Source: JAJDIA01 sp031555735 (lineage in GTDB: Bacteria > Bacteroidota > Bacteroidia > Bacteroidales > Tannerellaceae). Taken from it: DNA of 64,000 bases. The stretch covers positions 1 through 64,000 of the forward strand of contig JAVBUE010000034.1 in NCBI GenBank assembly GCA_031555735.1, in the 5' to 3' direction. Below, in pieces: positions 49,846 to 58,294 of this stretch (position 1 is the first letter of the stretch; every line of letters begins with the position of its first letter). The notes under the pieces are model-generated. The model worked only from the letters and a program-made list of their open reading frames with translations. It was not told the DNA's origin and made no database searches. The position numbers and the translations under genes are program-made.

Positions 49846-50961
49846 TCACTTCTTTGTTACGTGCACCCGTTCGGTGGGCGCCTGGTGGTCGTTGCGGTAG
49901 TGGATCTGCGCCACGACGTTTTCCGCCAACGCCCGGAACGCCTGGCCGGTGAGGGTATCGGGATGAAGGGCGACGGGTTCGCCTGCATCGCCTCCCTCGC
50001 AGATGCTCTGCACGAGGGGGATCTGGCCGAGGAGCGGGATATCGAGGGATTCCGCCAGTCGCTTGCCGCCTTCCCGCCCGAAGAGGTAGTAGCGGTTGTT
50101 GGGCAGCTCGGCGGGCGTGAACCAGGCCATGTTCTCGATAAGGCCGAGCACAGGCACATTCACCTTCTCCGTCCGGAACATATTGATCCCTTTGCGGGCA
50201 TCGGCGAGGGCTACTTCCTGGGGGGTGGTGACGACCACGGCTCCCGTTATCGCCAGCGTCTGTACCATCGTGAGGTGGATATCGCTGGTGCCCGGAGGCA
50301 GGTCGATGAGGAAATAGTCGAGATCGCCCCAGTGGGCGTCGGCGATGAGTTGCTTCAGGGCGTTGCTCGCCATGGCGCCGCGCCAGATCACGGCATCGTC
50401 GCGGTTGACGAAGAAGCCGATCGACAGCAGCTTCACCCCGTAGTTCTCCGCCGGGCAGATCAGCTCGCGGCCATCCACCATCTCCATACACGGACGGGCA
50501 TCTTCCACTTGGAACATCTTGGGTTGGGAGGGGCCGAAGATATCGGCGTCGAGCAGCCCTACCTTATACCCCATACCCGCCAGGGCGACGGCGAGGTTGG
50601 CAGCCACGGTGCTCTTCCCCACGCCTCCTTTGCCGGAGGAGACGGCGATGATGTTGCGCACCTCCGGCAGCAGCTTGTCCGGCTCGGGGCGCACTGCCTG
50701 CCGGGTGACTACGCCGATATTTCCTTTGATCTCCACCTCCTCGCCCACATAAGTGAGGATAGCGGTCTCGGCCGCCTTCACCACCGATTTGATGAAAGGG
50801 TCGGCGGGTTTCTCGAACAGGAGGGAGAAGCTCACCTTGTTGCCTTCGATACGAATATCATCTTCCACCATCCCTGCCGACACGAGGTCTTTGCCCGTGC
50901 CCGGATAGCGTACTTTCGCCAATGCGTCTAAAATCAGTTTCGGATAGAGTGCCATATACAT
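49846..50961 (-). CDS. mrp: Mrp/NBP35-type iron-sulfur cluster carrier ATPase
   Basis: 371 residues. N-terminal MIP18-like domain (about 5-85), then a MinD-like ATPase with deviant Walker A SSGKGGVGKSTVAANL (about 107-122), switch DADIFGPSQP and LIDLPPGTSD. The C-terminal CxxC that usually binds the Fe-S cluster is absent: the matching site reads ENMAWFTPAELPNNRYY. That change seems normal for Bacteroidetes members. It lies 18 bp downstream of the rhuM-like gene on the same strand. Confidence 0.95.
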   Translation of the reverse strand: MYMALYPKLILDALAKVRYPGTGKDLVSAGMVEDDIRIEGNKVSFSLLFEKPADPFIKSVVKAAETAILTYVGEEVEIKGNIGVVTRQAVRPEPDKLLPEVRNIIAVSSGKGGVGKSTVAANLAVALAGMGYKVGLLDADIFGPSQPKMFQVEDARPCMEMVDGRELICPAENYGVKLLSIGFFVNRDDAVIWRGAMASNALKQLIADAHWGDLDYFLIDLPPGTSDIHLTMVQTLAITGAVVVTTPQEVALADARKGINMFRTEKVNVPVLGLIENMAWFTPAELPNNRYYLFGREGGKRLAESLDIPLLGQIPLVQSICEGGDAGEPVALHPDTLTGQAFRALAENVVAQIHYRNDHQAPTERVHVTKK

Positions 50962-50979
50962 TATATAATTAATACGAAC

Positions 50980-51579
50980 TTACGCATCCGGATGATCTTG
51001 CCCACCTTTAATACCTTTGATCTCTTTGTCAAAATCAGATTCAAACAGGCGATCTTGTATAAACCGGTATTTTTCGAATTCGCTTTCGGCGAAAACTTTT
51101 GCCATTAGTGCAGTAACCTTACCACTCTCCCATGATGTTAAACCCATATGTTCTTTTTCTGCGTTCGCCCTGGACAGGATAAGTTCAGCTGCGGTTTGAC
51201 CGTGAATGGCATAGTCACGCAAAATAGATGTTGACCATTGTCGGAAAGCAGTTGCCCGTTTGGAATTTACACGATAACCGACGGCAATAATGGCATCCAG
51301 ATTGTAATGCTTTGTGATATAGGATTTACCGTCAGAGGCAGTTACCGAGAATTCCTCGGTAACTGCCTTCTCTTCCAGTTCGTTTTCATTGAATATGTTC
51401 TTTAGATGTAGCGATATATTATCTGTTGAACAATCGAATAAGGCCGCCATCAACTTCTGGCTAAGCCAGATCGTTTCGTCCTGAACACGTACTTCAATGC
51501 CGTCTTCTTTCGCCTGATTGGTAAAAATGAGAAATTCGGCTGTACTATTGCGTATTTGTAGTTTCTTTTTTTTAGGCAT
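50980..51579 (-). CDS. RhuM family protein with two internal in-frame deletions
   Basis: 199 residues against about 320-340 for full RhuM proteins. The N-terminal 115 residues are intact (FLIFTNQAKEDGIEVRVQDETIWLSQ, truncated to IEVRVQDETIWLSQ; YNLDAIIAVGYRVNSKRATAFRQW). SILRDY then joins directly to AIHGQTAAELI, skipping about 55-60 residues. TSWE joins directly to SGKVTALMAKVFAESEFEKYR, skipping about 70. The frame is kept at both joins. RhuM genes travel with restriction and pathogenicity islands. Probably non-functional or a reduced variant. Confidence 0.75.
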   Translation of the reverse strand: MPKKKKLQIRNSTAEFLIFTNQAKEDGIEVRVQDETIWLSQKLMAALFDCSTDNISLHLKNIFNENELEEKAVTEEFSVTASDGKSYITKHYNLDAIIAVGYRVNSKRATAFRQWSTSILRDYAIHGQTAAELILSRANAEKEHMGLTSWESGKVTALMAKVFAESEFEKYRFIQDRLFESDFDKEIKGIKGGQDHPDA

Positions 51580-51588
51580 ACATCCATC

Positions 51589-52347
51589 TTATTTCCCCGA
51601 CGAGAGGGCGCTGCGTTTGCTGCGGTTGAAGCTGCGGTAGGGGTCGAGGGTGATCTCTGTGTCGGGTTCAACCAGTGATTCCTTTTCAGTACAAACAAAG
51701 CGGAGGTAGCGGATGTTCAGGCCGCGATCCAGCCATTGTTGCTCGTAATAGGTCTGGATGGAGAGGATGTCGTCGGCAAGGCCGCTGTGGTAGAGGTCGT
51801 CGGTCTGGCAAAGGACCGGATAGGCGTTTGCCCGCACCATCTCCACGGTATAGGTATATAGGAAATGGCTGTCGGTTTTCAGGTGGATGAGCCCGTTGTC
51901 GGCCAGCAGTTGGCGGTAGAGGCGCATGAAGCGCGTCGATGTGAGCCGCTTGCCGGCTTTCTTCATCTGCGGATCGGGGAAGGTGATCCAGATCTCCGCC
52001 ACCTCACCGGGAGCGAAGAAATGGTTGATCAGTTCGATGTGTGTACGCAGGAACGCCACGTTCGGCATGCCCGCTTCGTGCGATTCTTTGGCGCCGCTCC
52101 ACATCCGCGCCCCTTTGATATCCACGCCGATAAAGTTCTTCTCCGGGAATAGCTTCCCCAGTCCCACGGTATATTCGCCTTTGCCGCAACCCAGTTCGAG
52201 CACGATCGGGTGGTTGTTCCCGAAAAAACACTCGTTCCACTGCCCTTTCATCCCGAAGCCTTTTTCCTGCAAGGCGCCGAAGGGATACTGGAACACATGC
52301 GGATACCCCGCCATGTCGTCAAACTTAGCCAATTTGTTCTTTCCCAT
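51589..52347 (-). CDS. trmB: tRNA (guanine-N7)-methyltransferase TrmB
   Basis: 252 residues from the ATG at 52347. SAM-binding motif VLELGCGKGEYTVGL, then FIGVDIKGARMW and the family-specific IWITFPDPQMKKAGKRL. It makes m7G46 in tRNA. Residues beyond about 225 form a basic tail (YRSFNRSKRSALSSGK). The -7 box TACCTTTG ends only 4 bp before the ATG, so the message is probably leaderless or nearly so. Confidence 0.95.
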   Translation of the reverse strand: MGKNKLAKFDDMAGYPHVFQYPFGALQEKGFGMKGQWNECFFGNNHPIVLELGCGKGEYTVGLGKLFPEKNFIGVDIKGARMWSGAKESHEAGMPNVAFLRTHIELINHFFAPGEVAEIWITFPDPQMKKAGKRLTSTRFMRLYRQLLADNGLIHLKTDSHFLYTYTVEMVRANAYPVLCQTDDLYHSGLADDILSIQTYYEQQWLDRGLNIRYLRFVCTEKESLVEPDTEITLDPYRSFNRSKRSALSSGK

Positions 52348-52351
52348 GCCG

Positions 52352-52359
52352 CAAAGGTA
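52352..52359 (-). promoter_or_regulatory. -7 box abutting the trmB start
   Basis: TACCTTTG on the minus strand, 4 bp from the ATG; a start site at the usual distance would fall on the start codon. Confidence 0.45.
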
Positions 52360-52364
52360 ACATA

Positions 52365-54263
52365 TCAACGCTGAATAAGCGGCAGGCGGAACCAGAAAGT
52401 AGAGCCTTTTCCTTCCACCGAATCGAATCCGATGGTTCCTTTGAGCGTTTCGATGATCGTTTTGGAGATCGACAGCCCCAGCCCCGATCCCTGTTTGAAC
52501 TCGTTCAGCTTGATGAAGCGGGTGAAGATGCCCGACCGCTTGTCGGCCGGGATGCCCATGCCCGTATCCTTTACCGAAACGGTCACATGGTTACGGGTGC
52601 AGGTATAGGAGAGGGTGACTGTTCCTTCGTCGGTAAACTTCACCGCGTTGCTTATCAGGTTGATGAGCACCTGCGACAGCCGGTTGTAGTCCGCATGCAC
52701 CGGTGCGGCGGCATGCCCGGCCACGTCGAATACCAGCTCCACGCCCGGCTTCGGCTTGAGGGAGAAGTTGCGGAACACTTCATAGCACACATCTTTCAGC
52801 TCCACGATCTGCATGTGGAACTGCAACTGCCCGGATTCGATCTTGGAGAAGTCGAGGATGTCGCTGATCAGTTGCAGCAGCAGCTCGTTGTTTTTGTTGA
52901 TCACCTCCATAAACATGGCTTTCTCTTCCGGGTCTTCGCTCTCGGCCATGAGGTTGGAGAAGCCCACGATGGAGTTGAGGGGCGTACGTATCTCGTGGCT
53001 CATATTGGCGAGGAATGCCGATTTGAGCTTGTCGGCTTCTTTGGCGCGTATCAGTTCCAGTTCGTTCTCGTGCTTCTCGGTCACGTCCCAGAAGATATAC
53101 ACCAGCAGGGAGAGTTCGCTTTCGGGTATTTCGATGTGCTGGTGTACCTCGTCGATGATGTATTTACGGCCGTTGCTGGAGAAGAAATCCACGCCGTAGT
53201 TGGCCACATACTTGCCTGCGAACACCCGTTGCTGGTAATCTTTCATGACTGCGCGGATGTCGGGCATATCGGCGAAAGCCTCGTCGTCGGTCTTGCCCAG
53301 CACCTGTCCCGCTTCGAGCCCGGTGAGCCGCTCGGCCATTTTGTTGAAGTAGATATAGCGGAGGTTGTCGTTCACATCCTGGGCGACGAAGGCGATGGGG
53401 GTATGTTTGAGGATGGTGTTCATCATCGTGTTCAGGCGGGTGATCTGCTGGTGTTGCCGGAGCCGCTGTTCGATATCGCGGCAGAAGGCCCAGAAGATCT
53501 CGCCCCGTTGCGGATCGTCCACCTTATATAATTGCACTTCGATGCGGCGGACGGAGCCGTCGGGGTAGTCGTGCTTGGCGTCGAAATTGGTGATCCTCCC
53601 TTCGCGTACGGCGGGGGCGGTCTCGTTCACCCACCGCTCGATCGGGTATTCGTCGTCGATATCCGTCAGCATATAGTTGGAGATGGGTGGTTTGAAGCCG
53701 AAATTATTCATCATCAGCCGGTTCATGAACACGAAGCGGCCGTTGGCGTCGAGGGCATGTATCTCGTCGTTGGAGAAGTTGACGGCATATTCGAACAGCT
53801 TGTTCTCGTTTTCCACCTGGCGGAGACGGTTGCTCATTTCGATCTGCTCGGTGATATCCTGCGAATAGCATACCACTTTCTTCGCCGTGCCGTCGGGCAT
53901 GTATTCGGAGATGCGCAGGGCGGTCACCAGCCACACCTCTTTCCCTTCGAACAGGCGGCGGAAGGTGATCTTCGCTTTGCCGATCTCCCCGCGGATGAGG
54001 GGGAGTACGGATTCGTTCATGATCCGTTCTTTATCATCGGGGTGGATGGTGCTGGTGAACGACGCGAGGTTCACCAACGGGGCTTTCTCGTACTTGGGGA
54101 GCGCCTTGTTGTCTGTGGCTTCATCAAAATACGCCATTCCGATATCGATCACGTCGTGTTCCACATCATATTCCCAAAAGGTGGAGGAACCGGTGTCCAT
54201 CACGGTTTTCAGCAGGTTTCGTTGCAGCTCGATCTCGCGGGCATAGGTGTCGTCGGTATTCAT
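52365..54263 (-). CDS. PAS-domain sensor histidine kinase
   Basis: 632 residues from the ATG at 54263; an upstream ATG at 54305 lies within the -7 region. Three PAS-like domains (about 10-150, 155-275, 285-400), no membrane helix, so a cytoplasmic sensor. HisKA with phospho-acceptor His423 (NMSHEIRTPLNSIVG), N box INLISNAVKF, G1 VKDTGMGIP, G2 GSGLGLSIS. There is no attached receiver and no response-regulator neighbour, so an orphan kinase. Signal unknown. Confidence 0.93.
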   Translation of the reverse strand: MNTDDTYAREIELQRNLLKTVMDTGSSTFWEYDVEHDVIDIGMAYFDEATDNKALPKYEKAPLVNLASFTSTIHPDDKERIMNESVLPLIRGEIGKAKITFRRLFEGKEVWLVTALRISEYMPDGTAKKVVCYSQDITEQIEMSNRLRQVENENKLFEYAVNFSNDEIHALDANGRFVFMNRLMMNNFGFKPPISNYMLTDIDDEYPIERWVNETAPAVREGRITNFDAKHDYPDGSVRRIEVQLYKVDDPQRGEIFWAFCRDIEQRLRQHQQITRLNTMMNTILKHTPIAFVAQDVNDNLRYIYFNKMAERLTGLEAGQVLGKTDDEAFADMPDIRAVMKDYQQRVFAGKYVANYGVDFFSSNGRKYIIDEVHQHIEIPESELSLLVYIFWDVTEKHENELELIRAKEADKLKSAFLANMSHEIRTPLNSIVGFSNLMAESEDPEEKAMFMEVINKNNELLLQLISDILDFSKIESGQLQFHMQIVELKDVCYEVFRNFSLKPKPGVELVFDVAGHAAAPVHADYNRLSQVLINLISNAVKFTDEGTVTLSYTCTRNHVTVSVKDTGMGIPADKRSGIFTRFIKLNEFKQGSGLGLSISKTIIETLKGTIGFDSVEGKGSTFWFRLPLIQR

Positions 54264-54302
54264 AAGAGGATTATTGTACACAGCTATCTTCGTTGTAAGC
54301 AA

Positions 54303-54310
54303 CAAAGATA
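54303..54310 (-). promoter_or_regulatory. -7 box for the histidine kinase
   Basis: TATCTTTG on the minus strand, 39 bp before the ATG at 54263. Confidence 0.5.
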
Positions 54311-54407
54311 GAGGATTTTACAAACATAGTATCGGAATATACAAAAAACCTTCTTCCGCTCCGTGCATACCGGGAGGGAAGAAGGTCCGGATGGGTTGTG
54401 GCCGTCG

Positions 54408-54785
54408 TTATTCTTTGGTCATCTCAATGGAAAAGAGATTGCCGTTGATGTCGATGTCGCACACCAGCTTGCTTTCCTTCATCGAGAAGGTAAGGGCCAT
54501 GGAGAAATCCTGTAAAGGGAGTTCGGCGGTGCATTTGCCGTTCTCGCCGGGACGGAAAGCGGTGGTCTCCGCCGGGCCGTAGCCCATGTCGAAGGTGGCT
54601 TTGGTGGCTTCTTCCCCGGTGGCTACCACGCAGGTACCGTTCATCGACTCGCCCGACTGGGGATTCTCTACGGTATATTTCCACTTGCCCAGCATTTCGG
54701 CAGGCACCTTCTTTTCCTGCGCCGATAAGGATACACACAGCACCAGCATACACAGGGTGCAGATCACGCGAATGGTTGTTTTCAT
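54408..54785 (-). CDS. Small periplasmic protein, paralogue of the gene at 4915-5301
   Basis: 125 residues from the ATG at 54785; the frame runs further upstream only through the palindromic repeats. Signal peptide ends MLVLCVSLSAQ. The mature part begins EKKVPAEMLGKWKYTVENPQ, quoted in part as MLGKWKYTVENP, and alternates beta strands to the end FSIEMTKE. It shares the opening plan and the G(D/K)W(E/K) start of the mature domain with the protein at 4915. Function unknown. Confidence 0.75.
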   Translation of the reverse strand: MKTTIRVICTLCMLVLCVSLSAQEKKVPAEMLGKWKYTVENPQSGESMNGTCVVATGEEATKATFDMGYGPAETTAFRPGENGKCTAELPLQDFSMALTFSMKESKLVCDIDINGNLFSIEMTKE

Positions 54786-54950
54786 ACGATACACATTTGA
54801 TTGATTAATGGATTCGGCAAAGATAACCAAGTATTTGATACGCGCACTATGCCGGGTATGAAATTTCGGGGAAAGGGATACCTCTGTCCAACAACCGGAA
54901 GAAGTATCGTCTTCCTTAGGATCGCCTGACACCGGCAGTACGATCCTCTC

Positions 54951-55050
54951 ATCTTCCCACCGGGGTGGAAAGGTCTTCCCACAAGGGTGGAAAGATGTTC
55001 CCACCACTATGGGAAGACCTTTCCACCCCGGTGGGAACATTAAACCATCC
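54951..55050. repeat. Palindromic repeat cluster, copy 2 (BIME/REP-like)
   Basis: Four imperfect palindromic units of TTCCCACCGGGGTGGAA type, the outer ones forming an inverted repeat. It belongs to the same family as 7984-8097: both have units of 22-24 bp with TTCCCACC/GGTGG arms, and both are preceded by an ACAACCGG segment and followed by TAAA(T/C)CATCC. It lies between the small periplasmic gene and the ChrA pair. Confidence 0.75.
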
Positions 55051-55128
55051 TAACGCTGGCACGACGTCTTCCCCAGGTTGTCTAAAGAAGAGGCGGTTGT
55101 TGTCAATACAATCCCCTTCGCGGGCCGG

Positions 55129-55680
55129 TTACCCGTAGAGGAGGAGGCCCGCCATGCCGGCAAGGAGGATGGTGAGGATGGGGTGGAGTTTGTATTTCCA
55201 GGTGAGCAGGAAGGCGGCGGCGAAGAGGAGGACGCTTTTGTAGTCGATAAAGTTTTCCGTATTCATCAGCATCAGCGCCGCGGCGGCGATCAACCCGACG
55301 GTGGCCGGACGAAGACCGCGGAACGCCGCTTCCACATACGGGTTATTCTTAAACCGGGCAAACGAAAACGAGACCAGCAACACCAGGATGAACGAAGGCA
55401 GGCATACCGCCACCGTGGCCAGTACCGAGCCCAGCACGCTCACCTCCACCGGATACCCCGCGTTATGGATGGCCGTATATCCGATATACGTGGCGCTGTT
55501 GATCCCGATCGGGCCGGGCGTCATCTGCGAGATGGCTACAATATCCGTAAATTCCTGTAGGCTGATCCACTTGTACCTGTCCACCACCTCCGCCTGGATG
55601 AGCGACAGCATGGCATACCCTCCGCCGAAACCGAAGAGCCCGATCTTGAGATACACATAGAGTAATTGCCACCAGATCAT
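55129..55680 (-). CDS. Chromate transporter, ChrA-like half (second gene of pair)
   Basis: 183 residues from the ATG at 55680, 4 bp after the preceding stop. About six membrane helices with the CHR motifs KIGLFGFGGGYAMLSLIQAEVV and SQMTPGPIGINSATYIGY. Short CHR proteins work as pairs in opposite orientation in the membrane, expelling chromate or possibly other anions. The next gene upstream is the partner. Confidence 0.9.
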   Translation of the reverse strand: MIWWQLLYVYLKIGLFGFGGGYAMLSLIQAEVVDRYKWISLQEFTDIVAISQMTPGPIGINSATYIGYTAIHNAGYPVEVSVLGSVLATVAVCLPSFILVLLVSFSFARFKNNPYVEAAFRGLRPATVGLIAAAALMLMNTENFIDYKSVLLFAAAFLLTWKYKLHPILTILLAGMAGLLLYG

Positions 55681-55684
55681 CGCT

Positions 55685-56215
55685 TCACAATTGGTTGTTC
55701 CACTTACTCCAGAGCAAACCGCCCAGGGCGGCCGCCACAATGATCCATACCGGCGATACGCCCACCTGCCAGATCAGCAGCGCCACCACTGCGGGGACGG
55801 CCATCACCTTCCACGGCAACTTCAGCGTGCGCGCCGTAGTGATACACGGCACGGCGATGAGGGCGACTACGGCAGGGCGCAGTCCCTTGAACATCTTTTC
55901 CACCCACACATTATCTTCCATGTGTGTAAAGAAAAGGGCGATGGCGAGGATGATACAGAACGAAGGCAACACCGTCCCGAGGGCGCACACCAGGCTGCCC
56001 GGCACCTTGCGGAGCCGGTAGCCGACGAATACCGATATATTCATCGCGAATATACCCGGCAACGATTGGGCGACGGCGAAGATGTCGATAAACTCCTCCT
56101 TCGTCATCCATCCTTTGTTCACCACGTCGCGTTCGATCAGCGGCAGCATGGCATAACCGCCACCGATGGTGAACAGGCCGATCTTGAGGAAGGTCAGGAA
56201 CAGCGTGAGGTACAT
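55685..56215 (-). CDS. Chromate transporter, ChrA-like half (first gene of pair)
   Basis: 176 residues, about six membrane helices. KIGLFTIGGGYAMLPLIERDVV and AQSLPGIFAMNISVFVGYRLR are the CHR signature blocks; the second differs from the partner's TPGP form, as usual in pairs. Starts 16 bp after the S41 protease stop, so it may be cotranscribed with parE-coaD-S41. Confidence 0.9.
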   Translation of the reverse strand: MYLTLFLTFLKIGLFTIGGGYAMLPLIERDVVNKGWMTKEEFIDIFAVAQSLPGIFAMNISVFVGYRLRKVPGSLVCALGTVLPSFCIILAIALFFTHMEDNVWVEKMFKGLRPAVVALIAVPCITTARTLKLPWKVMAVPAVVALLIWQVGVSPVWIIVAAALGGLLWSKWNNQL

Positions 56216-56231
56216 ACCGTATTCCGTTTGT

Positions 56232-57824
56232 TTACAGGCCGAGCGCTTTCCGGTAGGCTTCGGGATCGTTGAGGATAGCCAGCCCCTTCCGGTAGCTGTC
56301 GTTGATCTCGTTGATCACCTGGAAATACTCCGACATATCAAACAGGTCGCGCGCGATCAGCGCCTTTACCTGCAGCATCATATAGGGTTTGGAGATGGCA
56401 TACTGTTCGGCGTTGAAGGCGATGCTGTCTGCCGTGCCCAGTGCGATCAGTTCGTCCATCGACGCTTCCGGCACGGTGAAGCCCTGCTTATACCGTTCGA
56501 TGGTGGGATAGGCTTTCATCATCTCCTTCCGGTGCTGGTCGATGTAGTTCATCGCCACGCGGTTGATAAGCCCCGCGCCGACTAACCGGGCGTGGTAGAG
56601 GGTCGAACGTGTGGTATCTACCGGGATAAATACGTCGGGCATGATTCCGCCGCCGCCATATACCACCCGCTTGGTCTCAAGCGTATGGAATTTCAGCGAA
56701 TCGGGGAAATGGATACTGTCGGCGCTCATCAGCTCGCCCCGGTTGTAACGTTCTACCAGGTCGCGTTGGTACTCTTCCATATTCCCGTTCTCGTAGGGTT
56801 TCTGGATCATCCGTCCGGTGGGTGTATGGTAGCGGGATACGGTGAGGCGGATCATCGAGCCGTCGGGCAACGGGATCGGTTTCTGCACCAGTCCCTTGCC
56901 GAAGGTACGGCGGCCTACGATCACGCCGCGGTCCCAATCCTGGATCGCACCCGAGAGGATCTCGCTGGCCGATGCCGACGCCTCGTCCACGAGCACCACC
57001 AGCCGTCCGTTGGTAAAACTGCCCCCGGCAGACGAGGTAGCCTCTTCCCGCGGTTGCTTGCTGCCTTCGGTATAGACGATCAGCTTTCCTTTGTCGAGAA
57101 ACTCATCGGCCAGGTCGATGGCGATATTCAGGTAGCCGCCCCCATTGCCTTGCAGGTCGAGGATGAGGCTCTTCATGCCCTGCTTCTGCAACTTCTTCAG
57201 CGCCGTCTGGAACTCTTCGGTGGAGGAGGCGGCGAAGCGGTTGAGCTTGATATAGCCCGTCGCCTTATCCGCCATATAGGCGGCGTCGATGCTATAGACG
57301 GGTATCTTGCCGCGGGTGATCTTAAACTCGATCAGCTCGGGTGTCTTGTCCCGTTGCACCTTCACGCGTACCTCAGTCCCTTTCGGTCCGCGGAGGCGTT
57401 TCTGGATATCGGTGTTCTTCATCTTGACGCCGGCGATCAGGGTATCGTTCACTTCGATGATCCGGTCGCCCGCCTGCAAGCCTACCTTTTCAGACGGGCC
57501 GCCGGGGATCACCTGGATCACATACAGCGTATCCGTCAGCAGATTGAACTGGATACCGATGCCGTCGAAGTTGCCTTGCAGCGGCTCGTTCAGTTCCTTC
57601 GTTTCCTCGGGGTCCATATAATTGGAATGCGGATCGAGCTTTTCAAGCATACCGGTGATGGCGTCTTCCACCATCTTGCCTTCGTCCACCGGATCCACAT
57701 ACAGGTTGGAGATTGCATACAACGCCATTTGGAGCTTGCGCGCATCCTGGTCGCCACCCCGCTGGGCCACTGCCGATGGGGTGATACAGAAAATTGCCAA
57801 CAGGCATAAAAGGGTTCGTTTCAT
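56232..57824 (-). CDS. S41 family C-terminal processing peptidase
   Basis: 530 residues. Signal peptide ends ITPSAVAQ. An N-terminal helical part, a PDZ domain (about 85-170, GIGIQFNLLTDTLYVIQVIPGGPS, quoted in part as VIQVIPGGPSEKVGL), then the protease core with catalytic Ser in DEASASASEILSGAIQD and Lys in GRRTFGKGLVQ. A C-terminal helical extension (about 410-530) follows. Tail-specific periplasmic protease for quality control or maturation of exported proteins. Last but two in a conserved parE-coaD-S41 set. Confidence 0.95.
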   Translation of the reverse strand: MKRTLLCLLAIFCITPSAVAQRGGDQDARKLQMALYAISNLYVDPVDEGKMVEDAITGMLEKLDPHSNYMDPEETKELNEPLQGNFDGIGIQFNLLTDTLYVIQVIPGGPSEKVGLQAGDRIIEVNDTLIAGVKMKNTDIQKRLRGPKGTEVRVKVQRDKTPELIEFKITRGKIPVYSIDAAYMADKATGYIKLNRFAASSTEEFQTALKKLQKQGMKSLILDLQGNGGGYLNIAIDLADEFLDKGKLIVYTEGSKQPREEATSSAGGSFTNGRLVVLVDEASASASEILSGAIQDWDRGVIVGRRTFGKGLVQKPIPLPDGSMIRLTVSRYHTPTGRMIQKPYENGNMEEYQRDLVERYNRGELMSADSIHFPDSLKFHTLETKRVVYGGGGIMPDVFIPVDTTRSTLYHARLVGAGLINRVAMNYIDQHRKEMMKAYPTIERYKQGFTVPEASMDELIALGTADSIAFNAEQYAISKPYMMLQVKALIARDLFDMSEYFQVINEINDSYRKGLAILNDPEAYRKALGL

Positions 57825-57835
57825 TTCATTTATAT

Positions 57836-58294
57836 TTAATACAACTTTGTTCCCTGCGGCACAAAAAGGGAGATGTCTTTCCCGTAGCGCAGCAGTTCGC
57901 GTACAATACTGGAACTGATATGTGTGTGTTCCGGTTCAGTGAAAAGCAGGAAAGTTTCGATACCGGTGAGTTTCCGGTTCACGTCGGCGATGCTTTTCTC
58001 GTATTCGAAGTCGTTCACCGTACGGATGCCACGCATGATAAACTGCGCGCCCACTTCGGCGGCAAAGTCCACCGTCAGCGAATCATACGACACCACCCGG
58101 ATACGCGGTTCACCGGCATAGAGGTTCTGGATGGCTTCCATCCGCTTCTCCAACGTAAAATAGGTCAGTTTCTTATCGTTGATGCCAATCGCGATAATCA
58201 CCTCGTCAACCAGTTCCAACCCCCGTCTCACAATCGACTCATGGCCGATGGTGAAGGGGTCGAACGTTCCGGGGAAAAGCGCTATTCGTTTCAT
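57836..58294 (-). CDS. coaD: Phosphopantetheine adenylyltransferase
   Basis: 152 residues. Nucleotidyltransferase motif PGTFDPFTIGH, GIRTVNDFEYE and the C-terminal ISSSIVREL. It makes dephospho-CoA from 4'-phosphopantetheine and ATP. Its start overlaps the parE stop by 4 bp (ATGA), so it is translationally coupled to parE. Confidence 0.97.
   Translation of the reverse strand: MKRIALFPGTFDPFTIGHESIVRRGLELVDEVIIAIGINDKKLTYFTLEKRMEAIQNLYAGEPRIRVVSYDSLTVDFAAEVGAQFIMRGIRTVNDFEYEKSIADVNRKLTGIETFLLFTEPEHTHISSSIVRELLRYGKDISLFVPQGTKLY

Noticed and set aside
49846..50961. Mrp damaged because it lacks the C-terminal CxxC
   Set aside because: The rest of the protein is intact and Bacteroidetes Mrp proteins commonly lack this motif, so it is noted but not called a defect.
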